This document shows, piece by piece, positions 46,844 to 55,112 of a DNA stretch of 64,000 nucleotides; position 1 is the stretch's first letter; each line of letters begins with the position of its first letter. The DNA comes from Paenibacillus sp. LS1 (lineage in GTDB: Bacteria > Bacillota > Bacilli > Paenibacillales > Paenibacillaceae). The stretch covers positions 496,001 to 560,000 of the forward strand of contig NZ_JAPDOE010000001.1 of NCBI RefSeq assembly GCF_026013365.1, written 5' to 3'. Under the pieces are notes generated by a model. It was not told where the DNA came from, searched no databases, and was given only the letters and a program-made list of their open reading frames with translations. The translations under genes were made by a program, and so were the position numbers.

Positions 46844-46905
46844 TCTTCTGAGTACATTAATCAGCAACGTACTCGCAAGGTGTGTACCCTAGTTACGGTA
46901 AATAG

Positions 46906-46943
46906 AAAAACACGAGGGACTGCATTCACGCCTCGTGTTTTTT
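46906..46943. terminator. Terminator after the SLH protein gene
   Basis: AAAAACACGAGG pairs with CCTCGTGTTTTTT. The flanking A and T runs would work for both strands, and the VOC gene ends 114 nt to the right. Confidence 0.88.
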
Positions 46944-47056
46944 CTGTATCATCCTAACTCGTGGATGTCTATTGCAGAAACGGTCGATATAATCGGAACA
47001 TTGCCCAGGTTCATCTTCCATGATACGAAATTCGCCTTACTCACTTCAACTGCCCT

Positions 47057-47461
47057 TCAAGGCCTGCCACTGAATCGTTGGATTGCTTCCTCGGTCACCG
47101 GCGTGAAGAGGTTAACGAGATTGCCGTCAGGATCGCGAAACAGCAGAGCACGATTCCCCCACGGCATTGTGGTAGGTTCCTTCACCCACTCATCGACAAA
47201 CGGCTGCAATCTCTCGTATTCGGCATCGACATCCTGGACGTGGAACTCGATGATGACAGTATGATTGTTGGCCGCCACAGCGGAACCAGCGCCGAACAGT
47301 TGCACCGTCTGGGAGTGGCCGATCGCTAGAGTGCACGATGGCATAACGAGTTCGGCAAAGACAGGTGCAGGGCGTTCCGCCGAAACACCCGTGATTTTCT
47401 CATAGAACTCGACGAGACGATCCACGTCATCAGTAATGATGCGCACAGAAGCAAAATTCAC
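47057..47461 (-). CDS. VOC-family (glyoxalase/bleomycin resistance-like) protein
   Basis: 134 residues made of two beta-alpha-beta-beta-beta units typical of vicinal oxygen chelate proteins (VRIITDDVDRLVEFYEKITGV and IIEFHVQDVDAEYERL). The ending FRDPDGNLVNLF is characteristic. Possible metal ligands are a Glu in IIEFHV and a Glu or Asp near the second unit; glyoxalase I activity cannot be asserted. The start is GTG 47461, with AAGGA about 12 nt upstream. The codon choice is GC-rich compared with the ABC-F gene next door. Likely a dioxygenase-like or antibiotic-binding protein. Confidence 0.85.
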   Translation of the reverse strand: MNFASVRIITDDVDRLVEFYEKITGVSAERPAPVFAELVMPSCTLAIGHSQTVQLFGAGSAVAANNHTVIIEFHVQDVDAEYERLQPFVDEWVKEPTTMPWGNRALLFRDPDGNLVNLFTPVTEEAIQRFSGRP

Positions 47462-47514
47462 GAGATATCATCCTTCCTATAATAAGTATTACGATTACTT
47501 ATTCCGACTATACG

Positions 47515-47725
47515 AAAACACTACTGACAACGGTATGTCAGTAGTGTTTTATGAAGAAACCACCGTCCACTAGCCATCATTCTATAGAAAGTATTAGAGT
47601 TTCATAGTGAGGGTAAGGGCTAAAAATCCATTGTACTTGGTGGTAAACAGTGTTACTCTAAAGGTCTGTGTTCGACAATATATTCAATACTAATCACCAA
47701 TTTAGTTATAAAGAAAGGTAACACT
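47515..47725 (+). promoter_or_regulatory. Structured leader of the ABC-F gene
   Basis: AAAACACTACTGACA (47515-47529) and TGTCAGTAGTGTTTT (47536-47550) form a 15-bp perfect stem. Immediately after it is an 18-codon frame from ATG 47551 to TAG 47607 without a clear ribosome binding site. AGTGTTAC at 47649-47656 is complementary to GTAACACT at 47718-47725, the eight bases touching the ABC-F start codon and partly covering its AAAGG. Leaders that respond to ribosome stalling are common for ABC-F genes; the function here is inferred. Confidence 0.4.
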
Positions 47726-49465
47726 ATGATAAAACTTGAAAACTTATCCTTCTCATTTCCACAAAAGGAACTATATAAAAACATTTCATTTACGTTTGAA
47801 GAGGCACAACATTGTGCTTTTATCGGAACAAGCGGCAGTGGGAAAAGTACACTGATCGATATTCTAATGGATCCGGAACGATATTTGTTTGAGGGCAAGT
47901 TAGAGATAGACCCCGATTGCAGAATCGGGTATGTGAGTCAGTTTTTGCAAGTAGACAAAACAAAAGAAATGACCGTTTTTGAATATATCGCAGAAGAATT
48001 CATCAAAATACAAGATGAAATTACAGCGATTTATGCGGAGATGGCCACCACATCGGATATGGATTCCCTGATGGAAAAGCTTCAATTGGCTTTGGATGCC
48101 TTCGAAGCGATGGATGGGGATAATTTCGAAAAAAACATCAATAAACAGTTAAACCTTGCCAACCTCATGAAGCTCAAAGATCTTAGTATATCCGCCATAA
48201 GCGGCGGGGAATTCAAACTTATTCAAGTGATGAAAGAAATGCTAAATCGTCCAGACTTCATGATTATGGACGAACCCGATGTATTTTTAGACTTTGAAAA
48301 CCTGAACGCGCTTAAAAAATTGATCAACACCCACAAAGGAATGCTGCTGGTCGTTACGCACAACCGATATCTATTGAATCATTGTTTCAACAAAATCATA
48401 CACCTAGAAAACACAGAGCTCCAAGAGTTTGACGGGCGCTATATCGATTATAACTTCTCGCTGCTTCAGACGAAGATTGAGCTGCAAGAAATCGCGGTTG
48501 CTGAAGCTGAAGAAATTGAGAGATACGATCACATCATCGACAATCTTAGAGAGATTGCCACGTATAATTCGGAAGCCTCCAGAGGCAGAGCGTTAAAAGC
48601 CAGAGTCAAGTTTCAAGAGAGATTGGAAGCACGTCGAATTAAAGAGCCATTTGTCGATATCAAACAGCCGAATATCCGTTTTGGAATCGATAAGGAAATG
48701 GAAGACACCGTTGTGGTTAACGTCAATAACTATAGCGTTTCCTTTGACGAGTTGCTTTTGGAAAATGTGAACTTCAAGATCAAATCGACAGATAAAGTAG
48801 CCCTGATCGGTCCTAACGGTACCGGGAAAACGACTTTACTCCGGGAAATCTTTAAAAACAATCAGGATTCCATTGAAATCAATGCAGATGTTAACGTGGC
48901 TTATTTATCTCAGGTTCAGGGCGAAATGCTAAAAGATTCGAATACCATCCTAAATGAATTCATTGATTCCGGGTTTCAAACGTATGATGAAATTAGATCA
49001 TATCTTCCAAACTATGGCTTTGAAGGAGAAATCCTTGATCAAAAGATCGAATCGTTATCTGGCGGAGAAAAAAACATGCTTCAATTGGCTAAAGTTTCTG
49101 CCAGTCAAGCCAACATATTGCTCCTGGATGAACCGACAAGCCATTTAGACATCTATACACAAATCGCATTGGAGAAAGCCATTGAGGACTACAAAGGTGC
49201 GATTATCATGATTTCTCATGATTTCTATTCTGTTGTAAATGGTATGGATTATGTTTTAATTATCGAGGACAAAACGATTAGTAAAATGAGTATAGAAGAA
49301 TTCAGACAGATGATTTATGCAAGTCATTTTGATGAAAACTATCTAGAAAATGAACAAAAGAAAAAGTCTGTTGAAATGAAAATTGAATTGGCTTTAAAAG
49401 ATACCAATTTTGAACTTGCAAAGAGTTTGGTTGACGAGCTAGAAGAGCTGATTAAGTTGCTTTAA
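47726..49465 (+). CDS. ABC-F family ATP-binding protein
   Basis: 579 residues with two ATP-binding cassettes and no membrane domain. First cassette: Walker A GTSGSGKST, signature ISGGEFKLI, Walker B IMDEPDVFLD (the usual DEPTNHLD is altered). An interdomain linker lies at about residues 230-300. Second cassette: GPNGTGKTT, LSGGEKNML and LLDEPTSHLD. ABC-F proteins act on the ribosome, as translation factors or by displacing bound antibiotics. The short linker and altered first D-loop do not match the well-known resistance groups I can recall. AAAGG lies 7 nt before the ATG, in a leader with inverted repeats. Ends with a short coiled coil. Confidence 0.9.
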   Translation: MIKLENLSFSFPQKELYKNISFTFEEAQHCAFIGTSGSGKSTLIDILMDPERYLFEGKLEIDPDCRIGYVSQFLQVDKTKEMTVFEYIAEEFIKIQDEITAIYAEMATTSDMDSLMEKLQLALDAFEAMDGDNFEKNINKQLNLANLMKLKDLSISAISGGEFKLIQVMKEMLNRPDFMIMDEPDVFLDFENLNALKKLINTHKGMLLVVTHNRYLLNHCFNKIIHLENTELQEFDGRYIDYNFSLLQTKIELQEIAVAEAEEIERYDHIIDNLREIATYNSEASRGRALKARVKFQERLEARRIKEPFVDIKQPNIRFGIDKEMEDTVVVNVNNYSVSFDELLLENVNFKIKSTDKVALIGPNGTGKTTLLREIFKNNQDSIEINADVNVAYLSQVQGEMLKDSNTILNEFIDSGFQTYDEIRSYLPNYGFEGEILDQKIESLSGGEKNMLQLAKVSASQANILLLDEPTSHLDIYTQIALEKAIEDYKGAIIMISHDFYSVVNGMDYVLIIEDKTISKMSIEEFRQMIYASHFDENYLENEQKKKSVEMKIELALKDTNFELAKSLVDELEELIKLL

Positions 49466-49497
49466 GCTACAACGCTTTGATTGAAATGATAGACCAG

Positions 49498-49530
49498 AAA
49501 AAAGTCGCTATTTTAGCGACTTTTCTTATT
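49498..49530 (+). terminator. Terminator of the ABC-F gene
   Basis: AAAAGTCGCTA and TAGCGACTTTT form an 11-bp perfect stem, then CTTATTT. The hairpin core resembles that of the intergenic repeat family but lacks the 5' half. Confidence 0.85.
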
Positions 49531-49605
49531 TAGTAATCCAATCCAAGGTCAATCATGTTTATGCTTAATACATCGCAACTGTATCTAATAAGAATCGGAT
49601 CAGAA

Positions 49606-50370
49606 TCACATGGCTTGATCCGTTGGACGAACTAAAATCTCGTTGACCGCAACGCGACGTGGACGAGTTACAATAAATTCAATCGTTTCTGCAATATCTT
49701 CTGCTTCAAGAACTTCAATATGGCTCAGAATATTGGAAAGTTGCTCACGCACGTCTTCACGTAAGTGATTACCTAGTTCCGTTCCCACTGCACCTGGCTC
49801 TAAAACAGCCACACGAACGTTAAGTCCGGCCGTCTCTTGCCGCAGTGCTTCAGTAAACGCTGCAACACCAGATTTCGTGAGACTATATACCGCTTGCCCT
49901 GCCGATGGTTTGCGTCCAGATACTGAACTAATATTAATTAAATCAGTAACTTTCCGGTCGGAAGTCAAGGCTGATTGGATTAGATACGGTAGTGCAGCAT
50001 GGGATATGTATAACAACCCATTTATATTCACGGATATCATTCGTTCCCATTCGATTGAGGGCGCCTCTACCACACCCCCGATTAACATGAGTCCTGCATT
50101 ATTGATAACGGTGTCCAAACGTCCATATTTATCTATAACCTGCTGAACTGCATGTTCCGCTTGCTTCTTATCTGTTATATCTGTTTCTATTACAAGAACT
50201 TCACCTCCAAGGTTTTTTAGCTCGGAAGCCAGATTCTCCAATCGATCTTTACGACGTGCGACAAGGACAACGGTTGCTCCTTGAGCAGCGAGCCTTCTGG
50301 CAGTGGCTTCACCGATTCCACTACTTGCTCCAGTTACCAACGCCACCGTATCTTGCAATTTCTTAAACAT
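49606..50370 (-). CDS. SDR-family oxidoreductase
   Basis: 254-residue classical SDR. TGASSGIGEA lies at about residues 14-23; Arg residues in VARRKDR after the second strand favour NADP(H). NNAG is at about 92-95, the catalytic Ser is in ISSVSGRK and YSLTK supplies Tyr and Lys. It resembles YdfG/serine-dehydrogenase-like members acting on small hydroxy compounds. AGGAGG precedes the ATG. It is divergent from a TetR gene (50510), with an operator-like inverted repeat between, the same design as at 16.7 kb. Confidence 0.92.
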   Translation of the reverse strand: MFKKLQDTVALVTGASSGIGEATARRLAAQGATVVLVARRKDRLENLASELKNLGGEVLVIETDITDKKQAEHAVQQVIDKYGRLDTVINNAGLMLIGGVVEAPSIEWERMISVNINGLLYISHAALPYLIQSALTSDRKVTDLINISSVSGRKPSAGQAVYSLTKSGVAAFTEALRQETAGLNVRVAVLEPGAVGTELGNHLREDVREQLSNILSHIEVLEAEDIAETIEFIVTRPRRVAVNEILVRPTDQAM

Positions 50371-50406
50371 GTTATATTCCTCCTCAAATTTTATTCGCTA
50401 AGCGCT

Positions 50407-50447
50407 AAGATGTTACTGTTGTAACGTCTTGTTGAGCTCAGTATAAT
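50407..50447 (+). promoter_or_regulatory. Promoter of the TetR gene with overlapping operator
   Basis: AAGATGTTAC (50407-50416) and GTAACGTCTT (50421-50430) form a 9/10 inverted repeat. It covers the -35 TTGTAA (50419-50424), which is 17 bp from the -10 TATAAT (50442-50447). Autorepression by the TetR protein is the simple reading. Confidence 0.7.
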
Positions 50448-50509
50448 GTGTATAACATAAAGATATCAATGCATTTGAAGGCAAGTGTGACATAAAAGGA
50501 GATGTTGTA

Positions 50510-51082
50510 ATGTCAAACCCATCTAATCAAGTCAGAAGTGCATTGACGAAAGAATGGATCTTCAATGCACTCATGATATTAATGCAAACCAAAAATCTAA
50601 ATAACATATCTATTACCGAGGTGTGTACAAAAGCTGGTGTTTCACGCATGGGGTTCTATAGAAATTACAACATCATTGAGGATGTAATCGTGGAACGCAT
50701 TGATCAAGTGTTTACTGACTTTTTTGATCAGGCATTAGCAGGGGAGAACTTTGATAATTATTATTCAACCCTATTATTTTTCAAATGTTTCAGGAATGAG
50801 AAAATCTTAGTAGAAAATCTGGTCAAGTCCAACGTTAGTTACTTATTGCTGGCCAAGTGTAATGAATACCTGCACAAATTAGCCACAAGAATTGTAGTTA
50901 AAACCTACGACGATTCTTTCAAAGAAAACTATATTGCTAAGTTTTATGTAGGTGGATTTTATTGCGTTTTAATCGAATGGGCGTTAAATGGCATGAAGGA
51001 AAGTGATACGTACATGGCTGATATTTTGTATGAGTTCTGTGGCGTCACTATTCCGAAGGGCAATGCTGAAAAAATAGTGTGA
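50510..51082 (+). CDS. TetR/AcrR-family regulator
   Basis: 190 residues. The helix-turn-helix at about residues 12-57 has ISITEVCTKAGVSRMGFYRNY; the C-terminal helices form a DhaS-like effector domain with several Phe, Tyr and Cys residues. AAAGGAGA lies upstream of ATG 50510. It diverges from the SDR gene at 49606 and its own promoter carries an inverted repeat over the -35. It probably controls the SDR gene and itself. Confidence 0.9.
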   Translation: MSNPSNQVRSALTKEWIFNALMILMQTKNLNNISITEVCTKAGVSRMGFYRNYNIIEDVIVERIDQVFTDFFDQALAGENFDNYYSTLLFFKCFRNEKILVENLVKSNVSYLLLAKCNEYLHKLATRIVVKTYDDSFKENYIAKFYVGGFYCVLIEWALNGMKESDTYMADILYEFCGVTIPKGNAEKIV

Positions 51083-51206
51083 TAACAGGTGGGGAACAGC
51101 TCCTGGTGAAGCTCCTAATAATCCACTTTGGGTTTATTTATTGATTCCTCTTGGCGCTATTGTAATTACGTCTCTTTTTGATGATCCTCAATGGTTGAGT
51201 AGCTAA
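51078..51206 (+). pseudogene. Open 42-residue fragment with a membrane helix
   Basis: Directly after an in-frame TAG there is an open stretch without any ATG or GTG start, reading RWGTAPGEAPNNP, a hydrophobic helix LWVYLLIPLGAIVIT and a DDPQWLSS end. The composition looks protein-like, so this may be the 3' remnant of a lost membrane protein gene. No family recognised. Confidence 0.3.
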
Positions 51207-51239
51207 CGTATATTTATTCTTATAAGATAAATGTAAATC

Positions 51240-51271
51240 ACCCTGTATGCGGATTGATCCGCATACAGGGT
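51240..51271. terminator. Bidirectional terminator
   Basis: ACCCTGTATGCGGAT and ATCCGCATACAGGGT form a 15-bp perfect stem with a minimal loop, just before the stop of the minus-strand gene at 51280. Confidence 0.75.
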
Positions 51272-51279
51272 ATTTAATT

Positions 51280-51654
51280 CTAGAAACAGCTAAACGAGCT
51301 GATTTGCCGCAGATCAATGCCGCTGTACAGCCAGAAGAAGCCATTCCAGCGGAAGCCAGCCACCGAATTTCTGCCGACAAATACCGGGAACATCCAGAAG
51401 CCGGGACCACGATTCGGCCAAATATATGTGTAGCGGAACAGACAGCCGGATATGGCTCTTGGATCTACCGCAAATAGCGAAGCGGGTTGCTGTGGAATGA
51501 ATGATGGTGGCGGCCCGGTAGGTGCCTGTATGCCTTGTGGTCCGCCGCCTCCACCCCCGGGGAACGATGGAGGACCGGGCATTCCACCGGGTCCTCCTGG
51601 ACCCCCAGGTCCGCCGAATCCTCCACCAGGTCCAAAAGGTGGCAAAAATGTCAT
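51280..51654 (-). CDS. Gly/Pro-rich small protein with conserved aromatic C-terminus
   Basis: 124 residues. The first ~55 are a collagen-like or linker-like run of Gly and Pro (GPGGPGGPGG, PTGPPPSFIPQQP). The last ~65 residues form a distinct block: VDPRAISGCLFRYTYIWPNRG, FWMFPVFVGRNSVAGFRW and a final GIDLRQISSFSCF. I recall similar short proteins in Bacillales with the same VGRNSVAGFRW and IDLRQISSF endings, of unknown function and sometimes mislabelled as transporters; the low-complexity head suggests a spore- or surface-associated role. AGGAGT lies 8 nt before ATG 51654. Frames on the opposite strand across the Gly/Pro region are compositional artefacts. Confidence 0.7.
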   Translation of the reverse strand: MTFLPPFGPGGGFGGPGGPGGPGGMPGPPSFPGGGGGGPQGIQAPTGPPPSFIPQQPASLFAVDPRAISGCLFRYTYIWPNRGPGFWMFPVFVGRNSVAGFRWNGFFWLYSGIDLRQISSFSCF

Positions 51655-51886
51655 ATAACATCACTCCTGTTCATTTGTCTAGTGTATTGTATGTAGGCAA
51701 TTGAACAGGGGAATGGGTGGGAGCCTATAGAAGGTCGCAACAAATGGAGATCATCCATCTGCTCACTTATTATATTGTTTGTTTCAGATAAGTTCTTACG
51801 AAATGAGCTATGAAGCTGTTCGAGCTGGTGGGGATATCCGTCTTGTTGAACGCAATCCATTTATCCTTTATGCATAGACGTAAAGT

Positions 51887-51931
51887 AGGTACCGTTCTTT
51901 ACCAGTGGGATGTGGGTAAATGAGCGTACCT
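51887..51931 (-). terminator. Possible terminator of the alpha/beta hydrolase gene
   Basis: On the minus strand AGGTAC-GCTCA-TTTACC pairs imperfectly with GGTAAA-GAAC-GGTACCT; a weak T-containing tail follows. The remaining 51655-51886 sequence shows nothing I can support. Confidence 0.4.
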
Positions 51932-51946
51932 ATCTCTTGTTAAATT

Positions 51947-52879
51947 TTATTTGGATTCAATTCGACCGATTGGATTTGGATCTTCTGACAAAGACTTTTG
52001 AACTGCGGACCAGCTGTCATGTTCAATATCGAGCGCATGACAAAGATAAGCCCATGAGGCCAGCTGAATTAAGGATACATATTCTGGATTTTCATCTGTT
52101 GTTTCCTTAACCTCATAACCTGGTATTCCGCCAAGTGAGTGTTCTGCACCGAATAGGGTGAGCAGGCTCTCGGCTCCTGGGCTTAAGAAGTAGGGGTCAG
52201 ACATCCATTCCGGACCGCGGACGGTCAACTGATACTTTTGCGGGGTGTAGTCCTGGTCCCCAACGATCACAAGCGTGGGCGTGGTCATGTGCGTGAAGCT
52301 CACGTTCAAGTGAGGCATATTCTCTGCCGCGAACAGTGTCAGATTGTCTCCACCTTGTCCAGCAGTGGCGAACAGCACGCCCGCTTTGATGCGCGAGTCG
52401 GACAGGTCCACGTCTTTCTTAGTTTCTGGGTCGAGGACTCGCAATCCCAAAAGATTACCCGCTGTTTGTCCGCCGAAGGAATGTCCGGCGGCTGCTATTC
52501 GGCTTCGGTCAGTACGTCCACTGAGGCCAGGTACGGCAGATTCAATAAGGTCTAAATTATCAAGGATTCGCTTCATGTCCTCGACTCGGTAACGCCAAAT
52601 CCGTGATTTACGAGGATCATCATGAGTAAGGCCAACCGTTCTCGAATCGAGGAATGTAGGTTGAATGACCACGAAACCGTGAGCAGCCCAGAAGTCGGTC
52701 AAAGGGCTATAGCCGTCAAGCGAAGATCCATTACCGTGTGCGAAAAGAATTATTGGCAAATTTCCTCCAGTTATTGGGGCGGATATTTTCACTAACAAAT
52801 CCTCACCACGACCTGGGGCTTCTAGTGCTATCGACTTCACAGAGACGATGGTAGAGGGAGCGTTCATTTTGATTTTCAT
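51947..52879 (-). CDS. Alpha/beta hydrolase, chlorophyllase/PAF-AH-like
   Basis: 310 residues with no signal peptide. Oxyanion motif FAHGNGSSLDGY, nucleophile elbow GHSFGG (Ser134), acid candidate in VIVGDQDYTP and catalytic His in FGAEHSLGG. The layout fits the dienelactone hydrolase/chlorophyllase-like branch acting on small esters, and is the third alpha/beta hydrolase in this window that lies next to a local repressor gene. AAGGAA precedes ATG 52879. A minus-strand promoter at 52972-53001 lies within paired palindromes, so expression is probably tightly repressed by the TetR protein encoded at 53216. Confidence 0.82.
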   Translation of the reverse strand: MKIKMNAPSTIVSVKSIALEAPGRGEDLLVKISAPITGGNLPIILFAHGNGSSLDGYSPLTDFWAAHGFVVIQPTFLDSRTVGLTHDDPRKSRIWRYRVEDMKRILDNLDLIESAVPGLSGRTDRSRIAAAGHSFGGQTAGNLLGLRVLDPETKKDVDLSDSRIKAGVLFATAGQGGDNLTLFAAENMPHLNVSFTHMTTPTLVIVGDQDYTPQKYQLTVRGPEWMSDPYFLSPGAESLLTLFGAEHSLGGIPGYEVKETTDENPEYVSLIQLASWAYLCHALDIEHDSWSAVQKSLSEDPNPIGRIESK

Positions 52880-52953
52880 ATTGAATATTCCTTCCTTTTT
52901 CTTTTAACAATTAATATTTATGAGTTCGCCTTTGTTCTGTTATAACAGGACAT

Positions 52954-53001
52954 AAGTGGAACGGCGTTCCTATTATATACGGAACGTCGTTCCACTTGCA
53001 A
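52954..53001 (-). promoter_or_regulatory. Promoter of the hydrolase gene inside a double palindromic operator
   Basis: Two 13-bp palindromes, GGAACGGCGTTCC (52958-52970) and GGAACGTCGTTCC (52981-52993), are mirror copies, making a larger 17-bp inverted repeat (52954-52970 with 52981-52997). On the minus strand the -10 TATAAT (52972-52977) lies between them and the -35 TTGCAA (52996-53001) at the outer edge. Sequence 53002-53190 shows no other feature. Confidence 0.8.
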
Positions 53002-53215
53002 TGTATTTATAAAAACCCTTTATATTGAAAGTAATACTTCCTAAAAGGCTTGATGGAAGATGATTTTATAATACCCACAGTATTTTTAGATTATATTGGA
53101 TTATGTAATACTCCTAGTTTGAAGCTATGATTATGTCTTGTTAATATTAAGAATAGGACAGTAGCTAATTTCCATTGACGTAATGTAGAATTAACTTATG
53201 GGGGATATAACTTAT

Positions 53216-53830
53216 ATGAACGACAAAACGGAAGACCGCAATGAAGGATTGGAGCCTCGTCAGCAGGCAGTTCGAGGAGTCCGTGCCGATGCACAACGCA
53301 ACATTAATGCTTTGCTACAATCAGCAATGACAGTGTTCGCAACTTCGGGGGTAGATGCTCCAGTTCGCGAGATTGCGGATAATGCTGGCGTAGGAGTTGG
53401 AACTGTTTACCGTCATTTTCCACTACGATCAGACTTAATTGAAGCTGTTTTTCGTCAAGAGATTGATGCTTGTGCAGATGCTGCAGTAGACTTGGCCAAT
53501 AAATATAAACCTGTTGAGGCACTAGAGCGATGGATGTTGTGTTACTTGGAGTTCATAGCAACTAAACGCGGACTTGCTGCAGCTCTACATTCTAACGATC
53601 CGACATACGGAACCTTACCTATTTGCTTTGTAGAGGAATTAAGTCCAGCTCTGAAGACATTAATTGAAACGGCAACAGCGGCAGATGAAGTAAGTGTCAA
53701 GATTACACCAGATGAATTGTTGTGGGCCGTAGCAAGCCTCTGTACAGCAGTAGACAACGGTGATATAGAGCATGCCAAAAATACTGTTTCTCTTCTTGTA
53801 GATGGGTTGCGTTACCGTGCGAACCGTTAA
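53216..53830 (+). CDS. TetR/AcrR-family regulator
   Basis: 204 residues. The helix-turn-helix spans about residues 20-65 (INALLQSAMTVFATSGVDAPVREIADNAGVGVGTVYRHF with the usual break), followed by the TetR_C effector domain with SBP56-type motif EALERWMLCYLEFIATKRGLAAAL. The frame opens at ATG 53198, but GGGGG at 53200-53204 supports ATG 53216. It is divergent from the hydrolase at 51947 and is the obvious candidate to bind the double palindrome at 52954-52997. Confidence 0.9.
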   Translation: MNDKTEDRNEGLEPRQQAVRGVRADAQRNINALLQSAMTVFATSGVDAPVREIADNAGVGVGTVYRHFPLRSDLIEAVFRQEIDACADAAVDLANKYKPVEALERWMLCYLEFIATKRGLAAALHSNDPTYGTLPICFVEELSPALKTLIETATAADEVSVKITPDELLWAVASLCTAVDNGDIEHAKNTVSLLVDGLRYRANR

Positions 53831-53847
53831 CACTTTGACAGAATCTA

Positions 53848-53927
53848 TGTCGAGAGACATGAATATGTATTCCCGTAAAGCCGCTATTTTAGCGGCTTTC
53901 GTATTATAAGGAACCAAGTTCTTTTCC
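53848..53927 (+). repeat. Intergenic terminator-bearing repeat, copy C
   Basis: TGTCGAGAGACATGAATATGTATTCCC, hairpin AAAGCCGCTA/TAGCGGCTTT (53877-53896), then CGTATTATAAGGAACCAAGTTCTT, matching copy D element by element. It directly follows the TetR gene. Confidence 0.7.
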
Positions 53928-54149
53928 CAAAATAAGCATGCTTGCCGATTTGTTTGTACTGATGACGTGACTGGAATCCGAAGGAAGTCTGTATTTACAG
54001 AATGCACAACCTTAAGAATAGGACGTAATCCCTCTTGAATATAGGTTCTGGACTAACTTGAATAATTCTTCTGACGCTGGAGCCAAAGACGAAGAACATT
54101 GGGATGTTTCCCAGCGGCTTATCTACTTTATTTGTACAGGTTATTTTCC

Positions 54150-54260
54150 AGAGCAGAGAACAGGAACATAGTCCGATTAGTAGATACCTTATGCAGCTTG
54201 ATTTAATTGATGAGTATAAAACTACGGTGTCTCCCGTCCTGACCAATAACACATTCGTCC
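54150..54260 (+). pseudogene. Remnant of a dihydrofolate reductase/RibD-C family gene
   Basis: In one frame the segment reads ISRYLMQLDLIDEYKTTVSPVL, which is the LIDEY-x-PV signature of the RibD C-terminal/DHFR-like family, then diverges into nonsense. Upstream frames in 54040-54150 are interrupted by stops. It is a decayed 3' fragment in the 606-nt gap 53831-54436, which otherwise holds only repeat copy C. Confidence 0.4.
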
Positions 54261-54436
54261 ATATCATCTTAAAATTTTATAGAAGATTAATAAGCTAAGA
54301 AAAACAGAATGACCCTTCTCAGAAATGAGGTGGGTATCCTGTTTATAGATGTTTGGATTTTAAAGTGCCCTCAATCATTATGGAGAGCATTTTATGGGGG
54401 AGTAGTGTAGTTTAGTGTTAACCTTCTGATTTAGTG

Positions 54437-54817
54437 TTAATCTTCTGAACTAGTGAGTTGAAATTTTCCGATAATGTTCTCGTTGCTATCGTACAAGTTT
54501 ATATACTTATCTACTTTTGGTTTATTCATACTCTGAATTGCTTCTTCCGGAGTTTGTGGCAAATCTTGATTCATATCTGAAGTCTTGATGTAACCTTCAA
54601 TTCCGTCTACACCAATAGCCTTAACTAGATCTAATTCTGTTCCATCATGATAAATAAATGAACCATATGTTTGACCGTTATCATTGATTTTTATTTCCAT
54701 TTGATCTTTAGAGGGACTAGTATCAGCAGATGCAGCTCCCCAGCCATAAACACCTATTCCAACCCCTAAAGCAAACGTCACACCAACCGCTATTAATTTT
54801 AATGATTTTATTTTCAT
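54437..54817 (-). CDS. Small exported or membrane-anchored protein of unknown function
   Basis: 126 residues. An uncleaved anchor or signal peptide covers about 1-32 (KIKSLKL, hydrophobic core, ASA at 30-32). The mature part (~95 residues) is acidic and beta-rich, with GQTYGSFIYHDGTELDLVKAIGVDGIEGYI and a C-terminal INLYDSNENIIGKFQL. I recognise no family; it resembles small stand-alone exported proteins of Paenibacillus. GGAGG precedes the ATG. It is transcribed away from the peptide cassette to the right. Confidence 0.65.
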   Translation of the reverse strand: MKIKSLKLIAVGVTFALGVGIGVYGWGAASADTSPSKDQMEIKINDNGQTYGSFIYHDGTELDLVKAIGVDGIEGYIKTSDMNQDLPQTPEEAIQSMNKPKVDKYINLYDSNENIIGKFQLTSSED

Positions 54818-55021
54818 TAGAATGTCCTCCTATGTTGAATGGTAAACATCAGTCCAATCTATTAAATCACTCAATTTCAAATAAATGTAACATTGCACTT
54901 CGTAATTGTAAACCATTCGGTGAAGATAGGCCGGTTGCTAACTGCAGGATAGTTGCAGTGGAATATGACGATGTAGTCAAAGGTGCTTTTTTATTTTATT
55001 TGAACACAAGGAAAAAATACT

Positions 55022-55049
55022 TTTACAATCATTGTCAGTGAGTTATAAT
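55022..55049 (+). promoter_or_regulatory. Promoter of peptide cassette 1
   Basis: -35 TTTACA (55022-55027), 16 bp, -10 TATAAT (55044-55049). ACAAT-C-ATTGT between them is a palindrome, and TACAATCA occurs twice, 25 bp apart. Nearly the same sequence is at 58980-59007. Confidence 0.75.
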
Positions 55050-55112
55050 ACAATCACCAGATGAATTACCCAACAAAGTGAAATATTGTAATTAGAAATC
55101 GGAGGTATCGTT

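Noticed and set aside
51452..51658. Plus-strand Gly/Pro-rich frame opposite the small Gly/Pro protein
   Set aside because: It is the reverse reading of a GGN/CCN-rich tract. The minus-strand frame has the ribosome binding site and the conserved aromatic C-terminus.
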